DNA of 21,104 bases, taken from NCBI GenBank assembly GCA_036380875.1, contig DASVDX010000004.1, positions 1 to 21,104 of the forward strand. Direction: 5' to 3'. Source of the DNA: ZC4RG17 sp036380875. GTDB lineage: Bacteria > Actinomycetota > Acidimicrobiia > Spongiisociales > ZC4RG35. Below are positions 1 through 7,787 of the stretch, piece after piece; the stretch's first letter is position 1, and each line of letters starts with the position of its first letter. Below the pieces are notes generated by a model. It was not told the DNA's origin. It did not search any database and worked only from the letters and a program-made list of their open reading frames with translations. Position numbers and translations under genes: made by a program.

Positions 1-21
1 TGGCCGGAATGCTGACGCGAG

Positions 22-114
22 TCAGAACAGCGCCATCGCCAGCCAGATGCCTCCGGCGAGGAGGATGACGAAGGCGGCGACGAGGGAGAGGATCAGCAGC
101 CAGCGGGTCGGCAT
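22..114 (-). CDS. possible 30-residue single-span membrane peptide
   Basis: This short frame starts at an ATG at 114 and encodes MPTRWLLILS followed by one continuous hydrophobic helix (about residues 4-29), ending in LAMALF. It lies outside the neighbouring peptidase gene, so the frame is not forced by a gene on the other strand, and its codons end almost entirely in G or C, as in real genes here. No Shine-Dalgarno sequence is visible; a TACCGT hexamer ends 8 bases before the ATG, which would allow a leaderless or near-leaderless message. Function is unknown. It could also be the C-terminal end of a longer frame reading in from the peptidase region, but that upstream part is low-complexity antisense sequence. 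It is divergent from the peptidase gene with only 33 bases between starts. Confidence 0.35.
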   Translation of the reverse strand: MPTRWLLILSLVAAFVILLAGGIWLAMALF

Positions 115-122
115 CGAGGAGT

Positions 123-141
123 ACGGTACCGTCGGTACGAT
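123..141. promoter_or_regulatory. candidate divergent promoter/operator upstream of the M24 peptidase
   Basis: A perfect 10-base palindrome ACGGTACCGT lies at 123-132, and the hexamer TACGAT at 136-141 is followed by six bases and then the ATG at 148. That spacing matches a -10 element of a leaderless actinobacterial transcript. No convincing -35 is visible. The palindrome could be an operator, but it is short and could be chance. Confidence 0.3.
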
Positions 142-147
142 CTGGCC

Positions 148-1239
148 ATGACGTCGCCTCGTTTCGACTACGCCTCCCGCCTCGAGCGCGCCCACTCGGC
201 GATGGCGGACCGGGAGGTCGATGCACTCCTGTTGAGTGTCGGACCCGACCTCCCTTACCTGACCGGCTACGAGGCGATGCCCCTCGAGCGTCTGACGATG
301 CTCGTTGTCACCTCGCAGGACGCGGTACTGGTGGTCCCTGAGCTCGAGGCGCCACGGGTCGAACCGGGCCCGTTCGATACGCGCCCATGGGGCGAGCTCG
401 AGGATCCCATCGAGATCGTGGCCGATGTCGTCGGCAAGCCGAGGTCGGTGCTCATCGGCGATCACACCTGGTCGACGTTCCTTCTTTCTCTGCAGGATGC
501 CCTTCCTGGCTCGCGGTTCGCCTCTGCCGGCCAGCTGATGACCTCTCTGCGCATCCACAAGGACTCGGCCGAAATCGACCTCCTCCGACGTGCCGCCCAC
601 GCCACCGACCGCGTCGTGGCCCGACTGGCCGACCTGGAGATGTCTGGCCGCACCGAGCGCGAGATCGCCCGCATCGTCGCCGACTGGACGATCGAGGAAG
701 GGCACGACATAGCCACGTTCAGGATCGTGGCTTCAGGGCCCAACGGGGCATCACCCCACCACGAGCCGACGGACCGGGTGATCCGAGAAGGAGATCTGGT
801 CGTCATCGACTTCGGCGGCCGGCTCGGCGGCTACTGCTCGGACACCACACGGACCTTCGTCGTGGGCGACCCCACGCCCGAGCAGGAGGAGGTCTACGAC
901 GTGGTGCAGGTCGCGCAGAGGGCGGCGGTGGATGCGGTCCACCCCGGGGCGATTCCTGCGGAGATCGATGCCGCCGCCCGCCGGGTGATAGAAGAGGCAG
1001 GGTACGGCGACTACTTCATCCACCGCACCGGCCATGGCATCGGCCTCGAGGGGCACGAGCCGCCCTACATCATCGAGACCAACGAGGAGCCGGTCGAGCC
1101 CGGTATGGCCTTCTCGATCGAGCCCGGGATCTATCTGCCGGAGCGGTTCGGTGTCCGGATCGAAGACATCGTCGTGGTGACGGATGACGGGGTCGAGCCT
1201 CTGAACCGCTCGGATCACTCGCTGGTCAGCGTCGTCTGA
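148..1239 (+). CDS. M24 family metallopeptidase (Xaa-Pro dipeptidase/aminopeptidase-like)
   Basis: A 363-residue cytoplasmic two-domain protein of the pita-bread fold. Residues 1 to about 135 form the creatinase-like N-terminal domain and about 140-363 the catalytic domain. The five metal ligands expected for the family are visible: D221 in VIDFGG, D232 in SDTTRTF, H296 in HRTGHGIGL, E325 in SIEPGIY and E339 in RIEDI. Family knowledge predicts a two-metal hydrolase cleaving Xaa-Pro bonds in peptides; the exact substrate cannot be told. Length is typical (350-370). The ATG at 148 is the first good start and aligns with the usual N-terminus; it has no Shine-Dalgarno sequence and a TACGAT hexamer ends 7 bases upstream, so it may be leaderless. 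It ends 8 bases from the stop of the convergent kinase gene. It is probably a housekeeping gene unrelated to the glycan locus. Confidence 0.93.
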   Translation: MTSPRFDYASRLERAHSAMADREVDALLLSVGPDLPYLTGYEAMPLERLTMLVVTSQDAVLVVPELEAPRVEPGPFDTRPWGELEDPIEIVADVVGKPRSVLIGDHTWSTFLLSLQDALPGSRFASAGQLMTSLRIHKDSAEIDLLRRAAHATDRVVARLADLEMSGRTEREIARIVADWTIEEGHDIATFRIVASGPNGASPHHEPTDRVIREGDLVVIDFGGRLGGYCSDTTRTFVVGDPTPEQEEVYDVVQVAQRAAVDAVHPGAIPAEIDAAARRVIEEAGYGDYFIHRTGHGIGLEGHEPPYIIETNEEPVEPGMAFSIEPGIYLPERFGVRIEDIVVVTDDGVEPLNRSDHSLVSVV

Positions 1240-1247
1240 CGGTCGGG

Positions 1248-2357
1248 TCAGGACCTGGCGCCGACGCGGCTTTCCAGCAGCCGGCGCACCTGCCCGAGCT
1301 GGGACAGTCCAGCGTGGCCGGCGTGGCGGCGGCTGATGGCGAGCAGGTACCAGGCCACGACGGCCGACAACGCCGTCGGCGACAGATCCCGGCCGAGCGG
1401 CGTCTGTGTCGACAGGTCCTCGATCAGCTCCTCTGCCGGGTATTCGGAGCGGACGGCGCGGGGCTGGAATCGGTAGTGGATCAGGTCGAAGAGAGTCGGG
1501 ACACCGCCCTCGGAGCGTTCCCAGTCCCACACGATCCATCGGTCGTGTGAGTGTCGGGCCGTGTTCCACGGGGTCCAGTCCCCGTGCCAGCCTCCTACTT
1601 CGACTTCCACACCACCCCAACGGTCGAGGGCTTCTGACAGGACTTCGGCGGCCTTCTCGGCTTCTTCGGATGCCGGCCAGACACGCAGCCAGGCCGTCAC
1701 GGGGGCATCGGCGAGAGGCTGGCGCGTCGTGGGCCAGAGTCGGGCGACTTCGTGGAATGCCTGCCAGGTCGGCGCCGACCGTCCCGGTCGGCCGAGTAGC
1801 GGCGCGTACACGGCGAGCCGGAAACCTGCCCACTCCTCGACGGCGATCACGTCCGGCACCATCACATGACGGAGCGATCTCATCGCCGGTCTCGAGAGCG
1901 TCGAGGCTTCTTGCTCGACGAGCCGAGCGGTGAGGTCGTTCCAGCCTACCTTGGCGAAGGCCACCGTCCGGCCCCGCCGATCGATCGCTCGGACGACCGG
2001 CTTCTGGTTCGGTCGCGGGGGGCCGAAGGCGACGGCGAGCTCGAGAGGGGCGACGCCGAGCAGGTGCTCGAGCTCCTCGTGGAGTGAGGGTCCATCTCCA
2101 TAGGAGCGGGGTACGGATATCCGCTTCCTCAGCACAGGAGTGAGCAACCCCAGGCGAGCCGCCGCCCAGGCCGCGTTCCGTACGAGGCGCTCCTTGGTGT
2201 CCATGGCTGCGTGGTGACGGACCAGGGCCTCGGCGAGGGCGCGTCGGTGTCCCACTGGCAGGAGGTTCGGGGCTCGGCCGCCCGTGACGGCGAAAATGGC
2301 CCACTCGTCGGCGTCTGTTTCGGGCCAGAGCCGTCGGTACGGCTCGTTCAACTCCAT
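1248..2357 (-). CDS. APH/choline-kinase-fold phosphotransferase-like protein
   Basis: A 369-residue protein whose second half has the marks of the aminoglycoside phosphotransferase (APH) kinase fold. These are an ATP-contacting lysine in AFAKVG (K136), a possible partner E149, the catalytic loop HGDWTPWN (H258, D260, N265) and the metal-binding WDWE (D278, E280). Residues 1 to about 105 form an unusual N-terminal extension without a recognised motif. Family members phosphorylate small hydroxyl compounds or sugars; nothing here supports antibiotic resistance. The ATG at 2357 lies inside the end of the sulfotransferase gene (10-base overlap) behind a GGAG. It is the last gene of the operon, converging on the peptidase gene. 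In this context a role in phosphorylating a sugar or a lipid-linked glycan precursor is plausible, but that is inference. Confidence 0.75.
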   Translation of the reverse strand: MELNEPYRRLWPETDADEWAIFAVTGGRAPNLLPVGHRRALAEALVRHHAAMDTKERLVRNAAWAAARLGLLTPVLRKRISVPRSYGDGPSLHEELEHLLGVAPLELAVAFGPPRPNQKPVVRAIDRRGRTVAFAKVGWNDLTARLVEQEASTLSRPAMRSLRHVMVPDVIAVEEWAGFRLAVYAPLLGRPGRSAPTWQAFHEVARLWPTTRQPLADAPVTAWLRVWPASEEAEKAAEVLSEALDRWGGVEVEVGGWHGDWTPWNTARHSHDRWIVWDWERSEGGVPTLFDLIHYRFQPRAVRSEYPAEELIEDLSTQTPLGRDLSPTALSAVVAWYLLAISRRHAGHAGLSQLGQVRRLLESRVGARS

Positions 2358-3190
2358 TCGGCTCCGATTCCGTACTTCTCCAGCAGGCGAGCGTTGCCTT
2401 CCCGGAAGCGGTCCTCGAGGTAGCGCCGCACCGACTCCGGCACCGATGCCGGCTTGGTGGCGTTCAGGTGCGGCACCTCGGGGGGTGTCCAGGCGTCGAG
2501 AGATAGGAAGTCGAACACCGACTTCAGGGCCGGTTCGGGGTCGGTCCAGAAGCGCTCGGCTTCGAGGACCAGCACCTGTGAGGGATGGAAGTGCTCCATG
2601 TAGCGGTCGAGTTGCTCGACGTAGTCGCCCCGTGCCTGATACGAGTGGTGCTGATGGGTGAAGCTGACGTAGGTGGGATCTGACGCCATCCGCTCTACCT
2701 CGCCGCGGAGTCGTTCCTCTTCCTTCTCGAACGCGGCCATCATCTCGAGGTCCTCGAAGCCTCGGCGCACCTCGTGCTTGTAATGCGAGATGGCCCGTTC
2801 CACCGGGTCCCGGAGGAGGGCGATGATTCGTACGTCGGGTATGAGGGCGGAGATGCGTTCCGGCACGAACGGATGGAACAGGTAATACGGGCTCGCCTCG
2901 CCCGTTATCCGAGCGCGGCGTCGGTACGGGAACACCGAGCGGTACCACGTGGGATCCCGGTGCATCCCGGTGTCGAAGTAGTGGATTCCCTTGCGCAGGA
3001 ACGGGGGCTTCACCTGAGGATGGGAGGCGATCAGTTCCTGGAGCGAAGTCGTGCCGCAGCGTTGTCCGCCCACGATCAGGTAGTCGGGAAAGGAGCGTAG
3101 AGGGGCGGTCGGCCGGGCGAGGGTGTCGCGCACCCTCCAGAAGGCTCCGCGCAGTGCCGCCTGGAGCCTGTGCTTGGTCACCTCTTTCAC
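2348..3190 (-). CDS. sulfotransferase, heparan-sulfate-sulfotransferase-like (Sulfotransfer_1)
   Basis: A 280-residue PAPS-dependent sulfotransferase. The 5'-phosphosulfate loop is YLIVGGQRCGTTSL (about 37-50). KGIHYFD (67-73) sits where the catalytic KE/KxxHFFD region is found in the NDST-like group. GEASPYYL (98-105) is also characteristic, and the 3'-phosphate motif is RDPVERAISHY (R127, S135). The downstream GDYVEQLDRYMEHF...QVLVLEAE block matches bacterial members acting on carbohydrate. Family knowledge says it transfers sulfate from PAPS to a hydroxyl or amino group of an acceptor. The start is GTG at 3190 behind a strong TAGGAGGA, overlapping the flippase stop as GTGA. The context suggests sulfation of the surface glycan or its lipid-linked repeat unit; the acceptor is unknown. 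Length is complete for the family. Confidence 0.88.
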   Translation of the reverse strand: MKEVTKHRLQAALRGAFWRVRDTLARPTAPLRSFPDYLIVGGQRCGTTSLQELIASHPQVKPPFLRKGIHYFDTGMHRDPTWYRSVFPYRRRARITGEASPYYLFHPFVPERISALIPDVRIIALLRDPVERAISHYKHEVRRGFEDLEMMAAFEKEEERLRGEVERMASDPTYVSFTHQHHSYQARGDYVEQLDRYMEHFHPSQVLVLEAERFWTDPEPALKSVFDFLSLDAWTPPEVPHLNATKPASVPESVRRYLEDRFREGNARLLEKYGIGAEWS

Positions 3191-4701
3191 GAAATCCTCC
3201 TACGCAGGGCCGAAACGGCCAGGTCCAGAGCCAGTGGCTCACGGAAGCGCCGAACCGCCACGAGGAAACCTGCCGTGAGGAGTGCAGAGGCACCCACGGC
3301 GAGGAGAAGGGACGGTCCGAGAGCGAAACGCGCCGCGAACGATGGGACGGCGAAGATGCCTACCGAGAGCCCGGCGGCCAGCGCCCACCCCCGGCTCAAT
3401 GGGTGCATTTCTTCACTCCTCCACAACTGGATCGCCGGCAGCAGATTGGCAACGGTCCGCCCCACGGTCCAGGCCACGGCGGCTCCGATGAGGCCCAGCC
3501 GGGGAATGAGGACGATGTTCAGGGCGAGGTTGGCGGCCAACGAAGCGGCGGTGTTCCACAGACTCCACATGGTCCGTCCGGTCATCACGAGGAGGATGTC
3601 GGCCGGCCCGACCGCCGCACCGATGAGCACAGAGACGACGAGGACCAGGACTGCGGTCTCGCCGCTGGCGAACCCCGAGCCGAACACAGACAGCACAGGC
3701 GCCGCGAACGCGGCGAGGACGAAATAGATCGGCCAGGTCATCAGCATCAGCCAGGCTGTGGCGACCTTGTACAACTCGGACGTGCGGGCGGATTCTCGGG
3801 CGGCCACCGATTCACCGAATAGAGGCTCGACCGCCTGCCCGACCGAGAACGCCGCCAGCATGCCGAGTTGGAGCAGCCGGGTGCACACCGTGTAGACCGC
3901 GGCGTCCTCCGGGGTCGACAACGCCGCCACCAGGACGACATCGAACCACTGGAGAGCCGTACGCATGCTTGTGGCGGCGGCCCGGGGGAGCGTGAAGCGC
4001 CAGAACGTGCGAATTGCTTCGCGGAGCGGCGTCACGGATTCCGTCAGCGGTTCGTTCTTCTCCAGGTTCTCCAGCCACAGCCAGGCAAACAACATCTGGC
4101 CCACGTAGGCCGAGGCCCATCCGAGTGCGGTGATCGCCATCGGGGCGCCGAGAGACGTCGTGATCCAGGCCACGACGACCTGGAACAGTGGACGTGCCAC
4201 TCGATCGATCACCACCGTGGGGCGCATAGTGCGGTATCCCCGGGTGGCTCCGAGGAGGGCGGCGCTGAGAGCCGCCAGCGGCAGGAACAGGGACATGATC
4301 CGTAGCGATGCGGCGGCATCGGCACCGTAGTTGGGGCCGCCGATAGAAGCACCGATCGGGCCGGCGGCGAGCAACATGCCCGTGGCGACGAGTACGCCGA
4401 ACAGAAGGACGGGGACGAAGGCGATCTTCCAGAGGCGGTGGCCGGAGAGCCCGATCGACTCGTCCGTGCGTCGGGCGGCGACGAAACGGACGAGCCCGGT
4501 TTCGGCTCCGAGGCCGGCCACGGCGGCCACCACCTGGAAGAGGGCGACCGAGGAAAACAGGACACCGGCTGGACCCGCTCCGAGCCCGCGGGTGAAAACG
4601 AATGTGAGTCCCAGTGTGAGGACGGCGGTGGCGGCTCCCCCGAAGAGATTCAGAGTGCTCGATCGGGCGAGCCCGCGTACGTCTTTCGTGTGCGTCGCCA
4701 T
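3187..4701 (-). CDS. Wzx/MATE-fold polysaccharide flippase (O-antigen transporter-like)
   Basis: A 504-residue integral membrane protein with about 12-14 hydrophobic segments spread over the whole length. It has the opening pattern of the MVF/MOP flippase superfamily: a short basic N-terminus, TLNLFGGAATAVLTLGLT, then FTRGLGAGPAGVLF. The ends of the repeated halves show GxxxAAxxA-type packing (GLIGAAVAWTVGRTVANLLP). Family members move polyprenyl-diphosphate-linked oligosaccharides across the cytoplasmic membrane. The start is ATG at 4701, one base beyond the GT2 stop, with AGAGG upstream. It lies between a GT2 and a sulfotransferase, as expected for assembly and export of a surface polysaccharide or glycoprotein glycan. 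No polymerase (Wzy) is clearly recognisable nearby, unless the 622-residue membrane protein serves that role. Confidence 0.87.
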   Translation of the reverse strand: MATHTKDVRGLARSSTLNLFGGAATAVLTLGLTFVFTRGLGAGPAGVLFSSVALFQVVAAVAGLGAETGLVRFVAARRTDESIGLSGHRLWKIAFVPVLLFGVLVATGMLLAAGPIGASIGGPNYGADAAASLRIMSLFLPLAALSAALLGATRGYRTMRPTVVIDRVARPLFQVVVAWITTSLGAPMAITALGWASAYVGQMLFAWLWLENLEKNEPLTESVTPLREAIRTFWRFTLPRAAATSMRTALQWFDVVLVAALSTPEDAAVYTVCTRLLQLGMLAAFSVGQAVEPLFGESVAARESARTSELYKVATAWLMLMTWPIYFVLAAFAAPVLSVFGSGFASGETAVLVLVVSVLIGAAVGPADILLVMTGRTMWSLWNTAASLAANLALNIVLIPRLGLIGAAVAWTVGRTVANLLPAIQLWRSEEMHPLSRGWALAAGLSVGIFAVPSFAARFALGPSLLLAVGASALLTAGFLVAVRRFREPLALDLAVSALRRRIS

Positions 4702-4702
4702 C

Positions 4703-5614
4703 TCAGATGCCTCTGCCGAAAGCGTTGGCGAGGCGGACGAGCCATTCGGCCCGCAACGGCGTCAGGGCCACTGCCGCCGTCAGATACGAGCGCAATTGCC
4801 GCGGGTCGAGACGGAAAGTGCTCGCGGCCATCGCCAGGGCTTCTCGCCGTCGCCCGAGGCCGGCGAGAGCGAAGGCCTGCTGGCCCCGGATTCTCGCCAT
4901 GCCCGCACGCGATCCGTGCAACTCCGGTGTCTTCTCGATGAGGTAGTCGATGGCGGCGATGACCATCTCCCACCGGTTCTTGAAGAACGATGTGGGATGC
5001 CAGTGCACGATGGCGACCGGGGCGTCCGCCACGTCGATTGGTCGGAGACGCGCCGCCCGGAGCAAGAGATCCCAATCCTCGTAGTAACCACCGGGGATCT
5101 CTTCGTCCTCGAGCCCCAATTCACCGAGCAAAGCTTCACGTTTGATCAGGTACGTCGAGGGATGGGCCTCCATGACACGGGACTTGACGAGGCGGCTCAT
5201 GTGGAGGTGCCTCTCTCCCGGTGTGCGGTCCACCGTCCTCTTCTGGTTGAAGATTCGAATGCCACCGACCACGAAGATGCTGTCGGGGCCGATCACCTCC
5301 AACTGCCGACGGAGCTTGTCGGATGTCCACTCGTCGTCGTCGTCGCAGAACGCTATCCAGTCCCCCCGCGCCATGGAGATCCCGGTGTTGCGGGCGCCAC
5401 ACAGGCCCGGTGTGCGGAGGTTCTGGACGACCCGGATCTCCGTCTCGGGGAACTCGGCTTTGAGCTCGAGATCGGGCTCCGCCTGATCGAACACGACGAT
5501 GACCTCGAGGAGGGCATCGATGTCCTGGTCGACCATCGACCTGATGGCACGCCGCAACAGCTCAGGGCGGTCGCGGGTGGCGATGACTGCAGAAACGGTC
5601 GGGGTGGGGTTCAC
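4703..5614 (-). CDS. GT2 family glycosyltransferase
   Basis: A 303-residue GT-A-fold inverting glycosyltransferase. The N-terminal nucleotide-binding start is VSAVIATRDRPELLRRAI (7-24). The GARNTGI segment (73-79) precedes the metal-binding CDDDDEW (D91-D94), and the catalytic-base region is GGYYEDWDLLLRA (E179, D180). Family members use nucleotide-sugar donors on the cytoplasmic side. The last ~80 residues are helical (RRREALAMAASTFRLDPRQ) and resemble the C-terminal helical tail seen in actinobacterial GT2 proteins. The start is GTG at 5614 behind GGAG, overlapping the upstream sulfotransferase stop as GTGA. The donor and acceptor cannot be told. It probably adds a sugar to the lipid-linked glycan handled by the flippase encoded directly downstream. 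Confidence 0.88.
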   Translation of the reverse strand: MNPTPTVSAVIATRDRPELLRRAIRSMVDQDIDALLEVIVVFDQAEPDLELKAEFPETEIRVVQNLRTPGLCGARNTGISMARGDWIAFCDDDDEWTSDKLRRQLEVIGPDSIFVVGGIRIFNQKRTVDRTPGERHLHMSRLVKSRVMEAHPSTYLIKREALLGELGLEDEEIPGGYYEDWDLLLRAARLRPIDVADAPVAIVHWHPTSFFKNRWEMVIAAIDYLIEKTPELHGSRAGMARIRGQQAFALAGLGRRREALAMAASTFRLDPRQLRSYLTAAVALTPLRAEWLVRLANAFGRGI

Positions 5615-6549
5615 GGTGACTCCATCGACACCCGAGGCAGCGCAGGTAAAGAGCTATCTCGGTACAAGAGACGGAAGGGCAAGGTCACCAGCCCGACGGC
5701 GCCACGGATGAGCGGCGTGAGCTCCGACCTCCACGCGTCATCTGCTTCGATCGTCACCGCACCTCGGGAGAACCGAACCGGATTCCCGGAGACGCTGTGG
5801 CCCTTTCGGAGGACGATTTGGTTGGCCGACTCGAACGGCGGGGGAGTGAGTCCCATCGCGCGCATCAGGTCAGAGACTGTCCGCCGGGGCTCGGTGCAGA
5901 AGTCTTCGTAGACGAGCCGGAGATACGTGTCCTGGCGCCCCCAAATCGCGCTCAACATCAGGTTGCGATAGACCCAGCCGGCGGTCGTGAACGCCCAGGT
6001 CTGCCTTGCCATCATCTCTGGAGCGCTCGAGTCGGTGTCGTATCGAAGACTCTTGCGGTGAGAATTGACGACGCCACGGGGATCCCGGATGAGATGGATC
6101 AGCCACAGTTCGACGCCACTCACCCGCTCCGTGGCGTCGAGGTGCCAAGGCATCTTCGTCGAGTCCACGATCGCGGCCCCGTCGGTCGCCTCGGCAAGCG
6201 CCTCGTGCAGGCGGCTCAAGCCTTCCATGTAGACATCGGCCGTGGCACCGATGCGGCCCGTCAAACGCTGCTTGATCAGACCGTGGTTCGTCATGTGGTC
6301 GGCTGCCTCGGTGACGGCCTCGAGGAGTCTCCGCCCCTCGCTGCCGGCGAAGGCGCGGTCCATCACGGGCTTCCAGAACGGACAATCCCAGAACCTCTCC
6401 CCGCATGCACACGGACGGTTTTGCCTCGCCCCACGATCCCACAGGTTGTTCAGCTCGCCCACCGAGACGACACCGGGGGCCGATCCCAGGATCTCGGCCA
6501 GGATCGTCGAGCCGCTTCGGTCCCAGGCTCCGATTCCGATGATCTTCAT
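5611..6549 (-). CDS. sulfotransferase family protein (Sulfotransfer_3-like)
   Basis: A 312-residue sulfotransferase of a different subfamily from the one at 2348-3190. The 5'-phosphosulfate loop is GAWDRSGSTILAEILG (7-22). A Cys-rich segment CACGERFWDCPFW (47-59) is typical of the group. The 3'-phosphate motif is RDPRGVVNSHRKS (155-167), and the late signature HSVSGNPVRF (251-260) is diagnostic for this PAPS-dependent group. The reading frame stays open far upstream, but the ATG at 6549 fits the domain start, has GGGAGGA upstream, and overlaps the preceding stop as ATGA; the longer frame is antisense-like sequence. The acceptor is unknown, and the location between the integrase-fusion gene and a GT2 implies a glycan. 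Two unrelated sulfotransferases in one operon suggest sulfation at two positions or of two substrates. Confidence 0.88.
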   Translation of the reverse strand: MKIIGIGAWDRSGSTILAEILGSAPGVVSVGELNNLWDRGARQNRPCACGERFWDCPFWKPVMDRAFAGSEGRRLLEAVTEAADHMTNHGLIKQRLTGRIGATADVYMEGLSRLHEALAEATDGAAIVDSTKMPWHLDATERVSGVELWLIHLIRDPRGVVNSHRKSLRYDTDSSAPEMMARQTWAFTTAGWVYRNLMLSAIWGRQDTYLRLVYEDFCTEPRRTVSDLMRAMGLTPPPFESANQIVLRKGHSVSGNPVRFSRGAVTIEADDAWRSELTPLIRGAVGLVTLPFRLLYRDSSLPALPRVSMESP

Positions 6550-7787
6550 GGTTCGGCGTCCTCCCATCGGCTGAGGCGGTGGACGCGCTTTCCGGGAGTC
6601 AACCGGACGTATCCCATCGGCATCGTGTCGGCGAACAACAGCATCAGGTCGTCGTGAGTGAGGGCAGTGATCATTTGACCGGCGTGGCGGTCGGGAGCGG
6701 CCACTTCGTGGAGACCCACCTTGAGGTGCTCTCCGCGACCTACCGTTGAGCTCTCCACCGTCACGTCCGCGGGACGTTCGGGGTGCATGTCGGCGTACGC
6801 GGCGCGTGGTGTGCGTCGCTGCAGCGAAGAGTGCGGACGCTCCCAGTTGTAGAAGTAGGCTGCCGAGACGAGTTGTCTCTGCAGTTCGTAGATGGAGGCG
6901 GGATCGCCGTCGTTCGTCCCCAGCTTGCGAAGCGTCTGGGCGAAGCGCTTGGCCAGCATCGGAGGTGTCGACGTGTCGACCTGGAATCCGAGCATCTCGG
7001 CGCTGTCTCGCCAGTAGTCGGGGTTGCTGATCAGCTTCGCCGGGGCGACCAATCGAGCCGGGATGCCCCAATTCGGCACAGCCCGCATGAGGGCGCTCCA
7101 AACATCGATGTCGCGCCCTGGGCCCGTGGTCGTCATGATCGACACACACGCCCGGCTCGCCTTGTCGATCACGTACACGACCGTGATGGGGGTCCCGTCG
7201 GACAGGTTCCAGTCGGTGGACGCAACCTGCCATTCCGCGCCGGTCGACAATTTCGCAACCAGGGCTCCGAGGTCGTCGATCGGGTCCGTCGTGGGCGTTG
7301 TCTCCACGGCGGGGAGGCTCTCGGCTTCGGGAACGTCTTCTTCGACACTTGGGATGACCGGGGGAGCGACGACGAGGGGCCAGTTCCTCGGCGAGCCGCC
7401 GAACACCAGAGCTCTAGGAGCGGGGATCGCCAATCTCTTGGCTCCCCGGAGGGTGCTCACGGTGGCGGCGGTGACCGCGACCGCCGACACGGCGGCGAGG
7501 CCAGTCGGCATGGAATAGGCGCCGGCGGCGAGCAGCAACGTGACGGTCAGGATGTTGGCAGTCAGGCTCGCGGCGACGGTCAATGCGACCTTCGTGAAGG
7601 CGTCGGGAACCCGGACCCAATCGAGCAACACCAGCCCCGGGCACGTCAGGTAGAAGAGGAGGGCGATCGGTAGGCGGGCGGCCGAATCGAAATCGAGCGA
7701 CAAGGCGACCAGGACCATGGCGGTGATGCCGAACACCCACCGAGCTCCTCGTGGGACGACTTGCAGGTCGGAGAACCAGCCGCTCAC
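6546..7787 (-). CDS. membrane protein fused to a catalytically dead IS481-type integrase domain
   Basis: A 413-residue protein in two parts. Residues 1 to about 115 hold about four membrane helices (near 17-31, 39-56, 66-90, 95-112), including LPIALLFYLTCPGLVLLDWV, which recalls DUF1616-like proteins; a Pro/Glu-rich linker follows (about 130-180). Residues about 183-395 follow the IS481 transposase plan. WQVASTDWNLSDGTPITVVY replaces WQ-I-D-AT, VIDKASRACVS matches VIDDHSR, GIPARLVAPAK replaces G-P-LSDNG, RFAQTL replaces ERFHRTL, then come YNWERPHSSLQRRTPRAAY and RHAGQMITAL. The DDE positions read A189, P249 and K280, so strand transfer is not expected. The DNA-binding N-terminal HTH is absent. 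The start is GTG at 7787 behind GAGGGGG, and both ends overlap neighbours by 4 bases, so it is expressed as part of the glycan operon. Role unknown; a scaffold or protein/nucleic-acid binding role is only a guess. Confidence 0.75.
   Translation of the reverse strand: MSGWFSDLQVVPRGARWVFGITAMVLVALSLDFDSAARLPIALLFYLTCPGLVLLDWVRVPDAFTKVALTVAASLTANILTVTLLLAAGAYSMPTGLAAVSAVAVTAATVSTLRGAKRLAIPAPRALVFGGSPRNWPLVVAPPVIPSVEEDVPEAESLPAVETTPTTDPIDDLGALVAKLSTGAEWQVASTDWNLSDGTPITVVYVIDKASRACVSIMTTTGPGRDIDVWSALMRAVPNWGIPARLVAPAKLISNPDYWRDSAEMLGFQVDTSTPPMLAKRFAQTLRKLGTNDGDPASIYELQRQLVSAAYFYNWERPHSSLQRRTPRAAYADMHPERPADVTVESSTVGRGEHLKVGLHEVAAPDRHAGQMITALTHDDLMLLFADTMPMGYVRLTPGKRVHRLSRWEDAEP
6603..7241 (-). mobile_element. 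exapted IS481-type transposase core and C-terminal domain
   Basis: This stretch encodes residues about 183-395 of the fusion protein and retains the order of IS481 landmarks (WQ..., VID..SR, GIPxxL, RFxxTL, YNxxRPH..L..RTPxxAY, RHAGQ) while lacking the three acidic catalytic residues. I see no terminal inverted repeats, target-site duplication or frameshift around it, and the frame is intact. It therefore reads as an old capture under selection, not a recent insertion. Confidence 0.65.

Noticed and set aside
751..2304. A 517-codon minus-strand open frame across the peptidase and kinase genes
   Set aside because: It crosses two genes with clear motifs, and its product is an Arg/Pro/Gly-rich composition typical of off-frame GC-rich DNA.
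1248..2357. Aminoglycoside resistance gene
   Set aside because: Only the general kinase fold motifs match. The N-terminal extension and operon context do not fit a resistance enzyme.
4331..5911. A 526-codon plus-strand open frame opposite the flippase and GT2 genes
   Set aside because: It has no recognisable domain and is fully covered by confident genes on the other strand.
6550..7233. Upstream extension of the 5611-6549 sulfotransferase frame
   Set aside because: The extension lies within the integrase-fusion gene, has Arg/His-rich off-frame composition, and the ATG at 6549 has a Shine-Dalgarno and matches the domain start.
6546..7787. An active insertion sequence
   Set aside because: There are no visible terminal inverted repeats or target duplication, the HTH is missing, the DDE residues are replaced, and the frame is fused to membrane helices with coupled neighbours.
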